NCBI GenBank assembly: GCA_900468535.1
Contig: UBTY01000021.1
Location: 62,001 to 126,000, forward strand
Reading direction: 5' to 3'
Length of the DNA stretch: 64,000 nucleotides
From: Hyphomicrobiales bacterium
GTDB lineage: Bacteria > Pseudomonadota > Alphaproteobacteria > Rhizobiales > Rhizobiaceae
Below, one piece after another: positions 50,695 through 58,602 of the stretch. Numbering within the stretch: the stretch's first letter is position 1; each line of letters opens with the position of its first letter. Below the pieces are notes generated by a model. The model saw nothing but the letters and a program-made list of their open reading frames with translations. It did not search any database and was not told the origin of the DNA. A program made the position numbers and the translations under genes.

Positions 50695-51696
50695 ATGGTC
50701 GAAATCGTCAATCGTCCCTATGCACGCGCCTTCGAGGCTTTTGCCAGCGCACGCGCCGACGTGCTCTGCTTGTCGGCCGACCTTACCTCGTCTTGCGAGG
50801 TCGACGGTTTCAGGGATCGCTACCCGGACCAGTTTCTGTCGCTCGGCATGGCCGAACAGAACATGCTCTCTTTTGCCGGCGGCCTGGCCATGCAGGGCTT
50901 TCGGCCGTTTATTCATACGTTCTCGGTCTTCCTCTATCGCCGCCCTTACGACCAGCTGATCAACTCCATAGCCTATTCAAACCGGAAAGTGCGCTTGATG
51001 GGTTTCCTGCCAGGGATCACCACACCGGGCGGCATCACGCACCAGGCCATCGAAGATATCGCGGTCATGCGCGCGATCCCCAACATGACCGTGATTGAAA
51101 CGGGCGACGCGACGGAAGTCGAAACGGTGCTGGAAGTGGCCGACAAGATAGACGGTCCAGTCTATGTGCGCGTCCTTCGTGGTGAAGTGCCGCGGCTCTT
51201 TTCGACGCCGTTCGAATTCAACCGGCTTCGCACCCTTTCAAAGGGAGACGACATTCTCGTTGTCAGTTCCGGTGTCTGCACCGAGGAGGCGCTTCGCGCC
51301 AGCCGGCCATTAAGCGCTCGCGGCATTGGCGTCCATCACCTGCATGCCTCCACGCTCAAGCCTTTCGACCGCGATACGCTTCTGGATGCAGCCCGCGGCA
51401 AGAAGGGGATCGTCACCCTCGAAAATCACACGGTCGTCGGTGGTTTGGGCTCACTGGTCGCCGAATTGCTGGCAGAGGAAGGACTTGGCATCCGCCTCAG
51501 ACGCCTCGGACTGAATGATACCTTCGCACACGGCGCTTCAAAGCCGTATCTCATGAAGAAGTATGGTCTCGACGCCGGCGCCCTTGTTACCACAATCGAG
51601 CAACTGCTTGGCAAATCACTCGATATCGGGGAAGAGGAACTGGCCGAGGTGCGCCTCGACCATGTGCATTCAGCGCAGAAGGCCGAGGCGCTCTGA
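50695..51696 (+). CDS. Transketolase-like C-terminal subunit
   Basis: 333 residues with the pyrimidine-binding domain and the C-terminal transketolase domain. The catalytic Glu is in FLSLGMAEQNMLSFAGGLAM (about residue 65), a form closer to DXS and other split transketolases (AEQ) than to yeast transketolase (REH). Further marks are GITTPGGITHQAIEDIAVMR and VLRGEVPRLF. It pairs with the protein encoded just upstream, and its stop overlaps the RuBisCO-like gene by one base (TGATG). The tight coupling suggests that the two transketolase subunits and the RuBisCO-like protein act in sequence. Confidence 0.9.
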   Translation: MVEIVNRPYARAFEAFASARADVLCLSADLTSSCEVDGFRDRYPDQFLSLGMAEQNMLSFAGGLAMQGFRPFIHTFSVFLYRRPYDQLINSIAYSNRKVRLMGFLPGITTPGGITHQAIEDIAVMRAIPNMTVIETGDATEVETVLEVADKIDGPVYVRVLRGEVPRLFSTPFEFNRLRTLSKGDDILVVSSGVCTEEALRASRPLSARGIGVHHLHASTLKPFDRDTLLDAARGKKGIVTLENHTVVGGLGSLVAELLAEEGLGIRLRRLGLNDTFAHGASKPYLMKKYGLDAGALVTTIEQLLGKSLDIGEEELAEVRLDHVHSAQKAEAL

Positions 51697-52814
51697 TGGC
51701 TGACCGCTTCACGGTGACCTACTTCGTTGCGGCTGATGATGCCATCGAAGCGAAGACGCGTGCGCTCGACATCGCTCTCGAGCAGACGGTGGAGATTCCG
51801 CGAAACGCCGTTCCGACTGGATATGTCGAGGACGAGATCCTCGGCAGATTGGAAGCGCTTGAAAAGGACAACGCGGGCCGGCGCGGTTATCTCGCGACGA
51901 TTTCCTATTCGGAGGATGACGTCGGCGACGACTTTCCGCAGTTCCTCAACATCGTGTTTGGCAACAGTTCGATCAAGCCGGGCCTGCGCGTCGAAGCGAT
52001 CTCGCCCTCGCCCGGAATTATCGAGATGTTCCCGGGGCCACGCCACGGCATCGCTGGGCTGCGGACACGTGCTGGAATTGATGCCGGCCCGCTCGTCATG
52101 TCTGCGATCAAGCCGGTCGGTCTCTCGACCGCAGCCCTTGCCAGCCTCGCACATGACTTTGCCCTTGGGGGCATGCACTACGTGAAAGACGACCACGGCC
52201 TCGTCAATCAGCGGACCGCGCCTTTTGACGAGCGATTGAAAGCGTGTATCGAAGCGGTCGGCGAGGCCAATGCGACAAGCGGGCGAAACACCAGTTTTGT
52301 GCCGAATGTCACGGGGCCGGCTACGGCTGTGATCGAACGCGCAAAACAGGCCGAAGAGGCCGGCGCGGGCGCGGTGATGATCGCCCCTGCTTTGACCGGC
52401 TACGACGTCATACGAACGCTCGCGGCCGATCCAAGCTTCACTCTCCCCATTGTCTCGCACCCCGCTTTCAGCGGCGCGAATGTGGTCTCGGCAGGGGCAG
52501 GCTTTGCGCACGGTGTATTCTTCGGAACGCTGCATCGGCTGATGGGCGCCGACGCGGTCGTCTATCCGAATTTTGGCGGTCGTTTTGGTTTCACGCGGGA
52601 CGAATGCCTCTCGATCGCCAATGCGTGTAGCGTTGAACTCTCGGGGCTGAAAGCGATCGCCGTTGCCCCGGGCGGCGGGATGACGTTGAACCGCGTCCCG
52701 GAGATGCGTGAGGCTTACGGCAATGACGTCATGTATCTTGTCGGTGGCGCGTTGCTTCAGGAGCCGAACCTTGTCGACGCCTGCCAGAGGCTCGTCGCTT
52801 CGATCCACGAGTGA
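51696..52814 (+). CDS. Form IV RuBisCO-like protein
   Basis: 372 residues, shorter than RuBisCO large subunit (about 470) and of the size of form IV proteins. The N-terminal FTVTYFVAADDAIEAKTRAL and EDDVGDDFPQFLNIVFGN match the RuBisCO N-domain. In the barrel, SAIKPVGLS contains the counterpart of Lys175 (residue 139). The metal-binding motif KDDE (Lys201, Asp203, Glu204 in RuBisCO) reads KDDHG at residues 164-168, with His for Glu204. NVTGPATAVIERAKQAEEAG and YPNFGGRFGF are later conserved blocks. Bona fide carboxylation is unlikely. A relative in Rhodospirillum isomerises 5-methylthioribulose-1-phosphate to 1-methylthioxylulose-5-phosphate; the presence of mtnK and mtnA makes a similar reaction attractive. 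Enolase- or apionate-type RuBisCO-like activities remain possible. Confidence 0.9.
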   Translation: MADRFTVTYFVAADDAIEAKTRALDIALEQTVEIPRNAVPTGYVEDEILGRLEALEKDNAGRRGYLATISYSEDDVGDDFPQFLNIVFGNSSIKPGLRVEAISPSPGIIEMFPGPRHGIAGLRTRAGIDAGPLVMSAIKPVGLSTAALASLAHDFALGGMHYVKDDHGLVNQRTAPFDERLKACIEAVGEANATSGRNTSFVPNVTGPATAVIERAKQAEEAGAGAVMIAPALTGYDVIRTLAADPSFTLPIVSHPAFSGANVVSAGAGFAHGVFFGTLHRLMGADAVVYPNFGGRFGFTRDECLSIANACSVELSGLKAIAVAPGGGMTLNRVPEMREAYGNDVMYLVGGALLQEPNLVDACQRLVASIHE

Positions 52815-52840
52815 AGCTCGTCGGCAGATATGCCGACCCT

Positions 52841-53860
52841 TCAGGCGCTGCCGCGAAGCTCTACGTGTGGCTCTATCAACAGATGCCGCGCTTCCTGACG
52901 CCCGTCGATGCGCCCCATTAGAACTTCGGATGCGGTTCGGCCAAGCTGAACCGCATTCTGGTCCACGCTGGTGAGGCCCACGAGCGGAATGGCGGCCATC
53001 GGCGAGTTGTCGTAACCGATGATCGCGAGATCCTCCGGAACCCGGATCCCGCTGGTTCTGGCAGCGTTGATCAACGGTACGGCGTCGAGGTCCGACCAGA
53101 CAAAAACCGCTCTCGGGCGATCCGTCGTCGCAAGAAAATCCCTGATCGCTGCCTCGCGGTTTTCGGCAACGGGCGGCAATCGGATGATACGGCTTTCCAG
53201 CCCCGCCTGTTTCATAGCCTCCACGTATCCCATCTCGCGTTGAAGCGCGACGACCGTCGACGGGGAATCGAGAAAGTCGTAACCGAGCATCGCTATGTCC
53301 CGGTAGCCTTGCTTCACTGCGACCTCAACCGCGAGAGCGGCCCCCTTGCGATCGTCGGAATTCACGGTGTCGTAGGTTTGGGCATGTGGTTCGTGATGGG
53401 CGATGACGGCGATTGGAATTTGGCGGGCATAGCGCTCCAGCACCTTGCCGGAGATGCGTGGCGCGATGATCAACACGCCATCCATCCGGTTGTCGATCAT
53501 CGACTCGATCATCGATGCCTCGATCGGGCTTGCCGAACGACCGATACCGATCAGCGACTTGTATCCATTGTCAGACAGCATCGTATTGGCGCTCTCGATC
53601 ACACCCGCAAGGAACGGATTCGACAGTTCGATGACGAGGATGCCGATCGTGTAGGTTCGCCCGCGCATCCCGCGCGCGGCGACCGAAGGCCGGTAGTTCA
53701 GTTTCTCGATCGAGGCTTCCACCTTGTTCCGCAGGACCTCGCTGACGCCGTACGCGTTACGAAGGACCTTGGACACCGCCGCAACGGAAACGCCGGCGTC
53801 TTGTGCCACATGGCGGATCGTGACCCGCTCCTGTGTCGCGGTAACAATTTGATTTTTCAT
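52841..53860 (-). CDS. LacI-family regulator of the rhamnosidase locus
   Basis: 339 residues from the ATG at 53860; the frame continues upstream but the LacI-type DNA-binding domain starts just after this Met. Helix-turn-helix: VTIRHVAQDAGVSVAAVSKV, with LNYRPSVAARGMRGRT as hinge. The effector domain begins YTIGILVIELSNPFLAGV and shows VFVWSDLDAVPLINAA and IIGYDNSPMAAIPLVG. It is divergent from the alpha-L-rhamnosidase gene, with a tandem repeat in the 143-base gap, and converges on the RuBisCO-like gene with 26 bases between stops. Probably senses a product of rhamnoside breakdown. Confidence 0.9.
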   Translation of the reverse strand: MKNQIVTATQERVTIRHVAQDAGVSVAAVSKVLRNAYGVSEVLRNKVEASIEKLNYRPSVAARGMRGRTYTIGILVIELSNPFLAGVIESANTMLSDNGYKSLIGIGRSASPIEASMIESMIDNRMDGVLIIAPRISGKVLERYARQIPIAVIAHHEPHAQTYDTVNSDDRKGAALAVEVAVKQGYRDIAMLGYDFLDSPSTVVALQREMGYVEAMKQAGLESRIIRLPPVAENREAAIRDFLATTDRPRAVFVWSDLDAVPLINAARTSGIRVPEDLAIIGYDNSPMAAIPLVGLTSVDQNAVQLGRTASEVLMGRIDGRQEARHLLIEPHVELRGSA

Positions 53861-53929
53861 TCTTAAATGTCTCAATCCCCGGTTCCGAAAAATTATACGC
53901 ACAAAATGCTTGCGCGGCAATCTGGAATG

Positions 53930-53957
53930 TAGAATGATATACATAGAACGATACACA
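53930..53957. repeat. Tandem 14-bp direct repeat in the LacI/rhamnosidase divergent promoter
   Basis: TAGAATGATATACA at 53930-53943 is followed immediately by TAGAACGATACACA at 53944-53957, two mismatches. It lies 47-74 bases upstream of the rhamnosidase start and 70 bases upstream of the LacI start. Candidate operator for LacI or another regulator. Confidence 0.55.
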
Positions 53958-54003
53958 AAAGGATAGATCTGCTGGTTGACCGGCGATCGAGGGAGGTTTC
54001 GTG

Positions 54004-56337
54004 ATGAAGATTGTGACTGGCCACAGCGATGCTGTGGACAACGGCGCTGGCGGCTCGCTATTTCAGTTTTCTGCATCGATGATTGCGCCGCAGTGCGATG
54101 CCGGCCAAGGCACCGCCGGCACGTTCGTTGCCCGCGAATTTGAACTCGACGCCGTGCCGTCTTCGGCTACTGTGCGCATTTCCGCACTTGGCCTCTACCG
54201 CGCCTACGTCAACGGACAGCGCATCGGCGATGATCTGCTGACCCCCGGCTGGACCTGCTATGACGACCGGATCGCCTACCAGACTTATGACATCGCCAAA
54301 GCACTGCGACCTGGCAGCAACCGGATCGAAATCTGGCTCGGCGATGGATGGTATCGCAGCCAGCTGATGTGGGCATTGAACCCCGTATTCAACTGCTGGG
54401 GCGACCGCACGGCAGGGATCGCCGAAATCAGCGCAGACGGAATGACACTACTGAAGACGGACGAACGTTGGACCAGCGGATTTACGCCGGTCACGCAAAA
54501 CGGCATTTATTTCGGTGAGAACTTCGACGCCCGGATCCGCCCGCAAGATACCAGCGGCGTCGAGATCCTTGCCTTCGACAGGCAGTTGCTTGTCCCCCAT
54601 GAGACGAAGGGCGTCAAGGAACTTGCCGGGCGCGCACCTGTGGATCAGTGGGTCGAAACCGATGGCCGTACCGTTTACGACTTCGGACAGAACGCCGGGG
54701 CTTACATTCGACTTCGCCTGAAAGGCGACGCCGGTGCCACCGTCCGGGTTGAACATTCCGAGGTTCTTGGACCCGACCGCTTTTTCGACAACCGCAACTA
54801 TCGCAGCGCCCGCGCCGAACTCATCTACACGCTGGCCGGCGAAGGCGAGGAAGTTTACGCTCCTGTCTTCACCTTCATGGGCTTCCGCTACGCACGCATC
54901 ACCGTCACCGGACGGGCTGAGCTCGTCAGCATCGCCATGGTGCCAATCTCATCCGTGCCGGTCGCGGCAGGCGGGTTCACGTCCGGGGTTGCCGCCGTCA
55001 ACAAGCTCGTCGAGAATACGATCTGGTCGCAGCGATCGAACTTCATCGAAATCCCGACGGATTGCCCGCAGCGTGACGAGCGGCTTGGTTGGACCGGCGA
55101 CGCACAGGTCTTTGCCGGCACTGCATGCTGGCTGGCCGACAGTGGTTCGTTCCTGAAGAAATACCTTCGCGACGTCATGCACGACCAGCGCGCGGATGGT
55201 GCGGTCCCGCATTTCTCTCCAGACCCGACCCGGCTTCATCCGATCGATGGACGGGGCGACTGGGCAGGTTCAACAGGCTGGGGCGATGCGATCGTCATCA
55301 TCCCGTGGCAGCTCTACCTGCACTACGGCGACGTGTCTGTTTTGGAAGAGTGCTTCCCGGCCATGCTGCGGTGGCTAGACTACCTCTGGGGCATCTCCGA
55401 CGGTCCGATCATCCGCCCGCCTGCGGTATGGGGTGATCACGGCTTTACCTTCGGTGACTGGCTGCAACCCGTTGGCGACAACCGCAAGCCACGACCGACC
55501 GTTGCCGACGATTGCGCCGCAACGCTCTATCACTTCATTTCGACCGAACTGACGGCGAAGATTGCCGGCATTCTCGGCAAGAAATCCGACGCCTCTCGTC
55601 TCGATGGTCGCGCCCAGGACATCAGGTCGGCGTTCAAGAACGAGTTCTTCTCGCCGTCTGGCCGTATCGCCCACAACGACCAGACCTCGTGGGCTCTCGC
55701 GTTCCTCTACGGTTTGGTTCCAGCTGAATACGAAGAGGCAGGACGCGCCTATTTCCGCCGGGTCTCCGAGGAGACCGACGGCGTCATCGGGACCGGCTTC
55801 ATCGGCACTCCGGCCCTGCTGCCGGCCCTGACCCGGCTTGGCATGCTGGACCTGGCGGAGAAGATGTTCCTCAACCGCAAGGTTCCCGGCTGGCTCTATC
55901 AGGTCGAGCGCGGCGCTACCTCCATCTGGGAGCGATGGGACGCGCTTGCCGAGGACGGCACGATCTACGATCCCGACATGAACAGCTACAACCACTATGC
56001 CTACGGCGCAGTCTGCCAGTGGTTGTTCGAGGATGTCGCCGGCATCAAGCCGCTGGAGGACAAGCCGGGCTTCGAAGAGATCGCTTTCGATCCGGCAATC
56101 CTGCCGACGCTCTCGCCGGTCTCGGCATGGCACGATACGCGCTTCGGGCGGATCGAGGCGGGATGGTCGTTGGAAGGCAGCAATGTAACCTGCCGCCTTT
56201 CCTTGCCCGAAGGCGTCACCGCGCGCTTGAAGGGCAGCGATGACCGCAAGCAGTTGACAGCAGACGGTAGAGTGGTCGAACCAGCACAAGAGCTCAAGCT
56301 CGGCCAGGGAGAGCATACGATCACGTTTTCGATTTGA
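54004..56337 (+). CDS. GH78 alpha-L-rhamnosidase
   Basis: 777 residues from the ATG at 54004, with GGGAGG seven bases upstream (a GTG directly before it is an alternative). No signal peptide, so the enzyme is probably cytosolic and acts on imported rhamnosides. The N-terminal beta domain has ISALGLYRAYVNGQRIGDDL and TPGWTCYDDRIAYQTYDI. The catalytic (alpha/alpha)6 barrel has the GH78 block PTDCPQRDERLGWTGDAQ (about residues 352-369) with acidic residues, and GATSIWERWDAL near residue 640. The C-terminal beta domain ends in LGQGEHTITFSI. It leads the operon with a CUT1 sugar importer, so rhamnose-containing plant glycosides or pectin fragments are the likely substrates. Confidence 0.93.
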   Translation: MKIVTGHSDAVDNGAGGSLFQFSASMIAPQCDAGQGTAGTFVAREFELDAVPSSATVRISALGLYRAYVNGQRIGDDLLTPGWTCYDDRIAYQTYDIAKALRPGSNRIEIWLGDGWYRSQLMWALNPVFNCWGDRTAGIAEISADGMTLLKTDERWTSGFTPVTQNGIYFGENFDARIRPQDTSGVEILAFDRQLLVPHETKGVKELAGRAPVDQWVETDGRTVYDFGQNAGAYIRLRLKGDAGATVRVEHSEVLGPDRFFDNRNYRSARAELIYTLAGEGEEVYAPVFTFMGFRYARITVTGRAELVSIAMVPISSVPVAAGGFTSGVAAVNKLVENTIWSQRSNFIEIPTDCPQRDERLGWTGDAQVFAGTACWLADSGSFLKKYLRDVMHDQRADGAVPHFSPDPTRLHPIDGRGDWAGSTGWGDAIVIIPWQLYLHYGDVSVLEECFPAMLRWLDYLWGISDGPIIRPPAVWGDHGFTFGDWLQPVGDNRKPRPTVADDCAATLYHFISTELTAKIAGILGKKSDASRLDGRAQDIRSAFKNEFFSPSGRIAHNDQTSWALAFLYGLVPAEYEEAGRAYFRRVSEETDGVIGTGFIGTPALLPALTRLGMLDLAEKMFLNRKVPGWLYQVERGATSIWERWDALAEDGTIYDPDMNSYNHYAYGAVCQWLFEDVAGIKPLEDKPGFEEIAFDPAILPTLSPVSAWHDTRFGRIEAGWSLEGSNVTCRLSLPEGVTARLKGSDDRKQLTADGRVVEPAQELKLGQGEHTITFSI

Positions 56338-56343
56338 CAGGTA

Positions 56344-56365
56344 GCCTGCGGACCCGTCCGCAGGC
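56344..56365 (+). terminator. Hairpin between rhamnosidase and binding-protein genes
   Basis: GCCTGCGGA-CCCG-TCCGCAGGC, perfect 9-bp stem, four-base loop, six bases after the rhamnosidase stop. No U-tract, so partial termination or mRNA protection is more likely than a full stop. Confidence 0.65.
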
Positions 56366-56407
56366 GCGCAGCCCCATCATTCCGGTCTTCAAGAGGAGGA
56401 AACGACT

Positions 56408-57682
56408 ATGAGAATGACGAAGTGCAGCATCCTTGCCGCAACCATGGTTTCGCTCGCAGCCAGCGTCGCCCATGCCGACGTGACGCTCAGCGTCCTGATT
56501 GACACCAATCCCGAGACGATCGCCTCGTTCGACGCCGTCTCCAAGGCCTACACGGAGAAGCATCCCGATGTGACCTTCGACGTCGAGCAGCGCGCCGGCG
56601 GATCGGAAGGCGACAACATCGTCAAGACGCGCCTCGCAACCGGCGAAATGGCCGACATCTTCCAGTACAACAGCGGCTCGCTCTTTCAGGCGCTGAAGCC
56701 GCAGGAAACGATGGCCGACCTCTCCGACCTCCCTTCCGAGGCGGGCATTCTCGATAGCTTCAAAAAGGTCGTTACGGGTCCGGACGGCCATGTGCGCGGG
56801 ATTCCGTTCGGTCCGGCCATGGGTGGCGGCATCTTCTACAATCGCAAGATCTACGCCGAGCTCGGCCTGACCCCGCCCAAGACCTGGGCCGAGTTCATGG
56901 CCAACAACGAGAAGATCAAGGCAGCCGGCAAGGTCGCTGTCGCCCAGACTTACGGGACGACGTGGACATCGCAATTGTTCGTCCTTGCCGACTTCTACAA
57001 TGTCCAGGCGGAAGTCCCGAATTTTGCGGCCGATTACACCGCAAACAAGATCAAGTATGCCAACACACCGGCTGCCCTCAACGGCTTCGAACACCTCGAA
57101 GAGGTAGCCAAAGCAGGTCTGTTCAACGCCGATTTCGGTGCTGCAACCTTCGATGACGGCATGCGCATGGTCGCGACCGGCGAAGCTGCGCACTATCCGA
57201 ACCTGACTTTCGGGATCGGCAACGTTCAGCAGAACTTCCCCGACAACCTCAAGGATCTGGGCTTCTTTGCCCAGCCCGGAGCCGACGCCAGCAAGAACGG
57301 CCTGACGGTCTGGATGCCGGCAGCACTCTACGTCTCGTCTAAGTCGCAGAATGTCGAAGAGGCAAAGAAATTCCTGGACTTCATCGCCTCCAAGGAAGCC
57401 TGCGATCTGATGGCCAAGGCCGTTCCGTCGGGCCCGTATCTGGTCAAGGGATGCGAACTTCCGAAGGACATTCCGCCTGTTGTGGCTGACATGCTCCCCT
57501 ACTTCGAGACGGAAGGCCGCACCGGACCCGCGCTTGAATTCCTGTCGCCGGTCAAGGGACCCGCACTGGAACAGATCACCGTAGAAGTCGGAACGGGCAT
57601 TCGCTCGGCGAAGGACGCCGCCGCCCTCTACGACCAGGATGTCGAGAAGCAGGCCAAGCAGCTCGGCCTGCCGAACTGGTAA
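56408..57682 (+). CDS. Periplasmic oligosaccharide-binding protein (SBP family 1)
   Basis: 424 residues; ATG preceded by GAGGAGGAAACG. Signal peptide ends at VAHA-DVT (about residue 23). The family 1 (MalE-like) pattern is visible: DVTLSVLIDTNPETIASFDA, GDNIVKTRLATGEMADIFQY, IPFGPAMGGGIFYNRKIYAE and NGLTVWMPAALYVSSKSQN. It supplies the MalFG-type permeases encoded next. Ligand is likely a rhamnose-containing oligosaccharide, inferred from the GH78 gene upstream. A strong hairpin follows the stop. Confidence 0.92.
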   Translation: MRMTKCSILAATMVSLAASVAHADVTLSVLIDTNPETIASFDAVSKAYTEKHPDVTFDVEQRAGGSEGDNIVKTRLATGEMADIFQYNSGSLFQALKPQETMADLSDLPSEAGILDSFKKVVTGPDGHVRGIPFGPAMGGGIFYNRKIYAELGLTPPKTWAEFMANNEKIKAAGKVAVAQTYGTTWTSQLFVLADFYNVQAEVPNFAADYTANKIKYANTPAALNGFEHLEEVAKAGLFNADFGAATFDDGMRMVATGEAAHYPNLTFGIGNVQQNFPDNLKDLGFFAQPGADASKNGLTVWMPAALYVSSKSQNVEEAKKFLDFIASKEACDLMAKAVPSGPYLVKGCELPKDIPPVVADMLPYFETEGRTGPALEFLSPVKGPALEQITVEVGTGIRSAKDAAALYDQDVEKQAKQLGLPNW

Positions 57683-57695
57683 CCTCCCAGCCGGT

Positions 57696-57723
57696 CCCCC
57701 GCCTGACCTCAGTCAGGTGGGGG
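57696..57723 (+). terminator. Intercistronic hairpin after the binding-protein gene
   Basis: CCCCCGCCTGAC-CTCA-GTCAGGTGGGGG, a 12-bp stem with one G-U pair, 14 bases after the binding-protein stop. No U-tract. The same layout is seen in the other importers of this window. Confidence 0.7.
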
Positions 57724-57741
57724 AAGCTTCAAGGTATCCCC

Positions 57742-58602
57742 ATGACCCGCAAATCGCCTTATCCCTACTGGTTCGTGTTGCCGGCCGCGGTCGTATTCAC
57801 GGTCCTCTTTCTCGCCCCGACGATTGCCTCGTTCTGGTTCAGCTTGACCCGCTGGGACCTTTTCAGCACGCAGTTCATCGGGTTTGAGAACTACCGACAG
57901 TTCTTTCGCGAACCCTTCCTGATCCAGGGGCTTATAAACACGGTCATCTACGCGATCCTGACCTCAGGCACGAAGACGGTCCTTGGACTGCTTCTGGCAG
58001 TGCTGTTGACGTCAGGAATATGGGCGCAAGGCCTGCTTCGGACGGTAATCTTCTTTCCCGTGCTCGTCTCGACGATCGGCGTCGGGATCACCTTTTCCGT
58101 GCTCATGCACCCAACCCGCGGGATCATCAATGTCGCCCTGGCCGCGATCGGGATACATGGCCCGGGCTGGCTCACCGATCCGGCGCTGGCGCTCTACTCG
58201 ATCGTATTCGTCGATCTCTGGAAAGGGATCGGACTGGCCGCGGTCATCTTTATCGCCGGACTTGCGTCGATCAGCCCCGATTACTACGAGGCCGCAAGGA
58301 TCGACGGCGCGACCCGCCGACAAATGTTCTTCCGGGTTACCGTGCCGCTGGTGAAACCGGCCACCGTGACCGTTGTCACACTGTCGCTTATCGGCGGGCT
58401 GCGCAGTTTCGACCTGATATGGGCGATGACCCGCGGCGGTCCGGGTTTTTCCTCGGACGTGCTGGCGAGCGTGATCTACAAGCAGTATCAGGCTGGCTTC
58501 TACGGCCTCTCGACGGCCGGCAACGTCATCCTGTTTCTCCTGATCGCCTTGATCGTGCTGCCGATGACGGCATGGTTCAATCGCAAGGAGGTGGACCTAT
58601 GA
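57742..58602 (+). CDS. Sugar ABC permease, MalF/UgpA type
   Basis: 286 residues, six hydrophobic segments: YWFVLPAAVVFTVLFLAP at the start, ENYRQFFREPFLIQGLINTV, and the permease loop YYEAARIDGATRRQMFFRVT near residue 185 with PLVKPATVTVVTLSLIGG. The C-terminus ends NRKEVDL. CUT1 importer membrane subunit 1. Its stop overlaps the start of the next permease (ATGA). Confidence 0.93.
   Translation: MTRKSPYPYWFVLPAAVVFTVLFLAPTIASFWFSLTRWDLFSTQFIGFENYRQFFREPFLIQGLINTVIYAILTSGTKTVLGLLLAVLLTSGIWAQGLLRTVIFFPVLVSTIGVGITFSVLMHPTRGIINVALAAIGIHGPGWLTDPALALYSIVFVDLWKGIGLAAVIFIAGLASISPDYYEAARIDGATRRQMFFRVTVPLVKPATVTVVTLSLIGGLRSFDLIWAMTRGGPGFSSDVLASVIYKQYQAGFYGLSTAGNVILFLLIALIVLPMTAWFNRKEVDL

Noticed and set aside
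51426-52808. A 460-codon minus-strand frame opposite the RuBisCO-like gene
   Set aside because: Antisense to genes with strong conserved motifs; no recognisable product.
51696-52814. A true CO2-fixing RuBisCO
   Set aside because: The protein is about 100 residues too short, has His for a metal-ligand Glu, and no small subunit or phosphoribulokinase gene is near.
58020-58598. An upstream extension of the MalG-type permease frame
   Set aside because: It overlaps the MalF-type permease gene in another frame and lacks membrane-protein character; the ATG at 58599 fits the family and the ATGA coupling.
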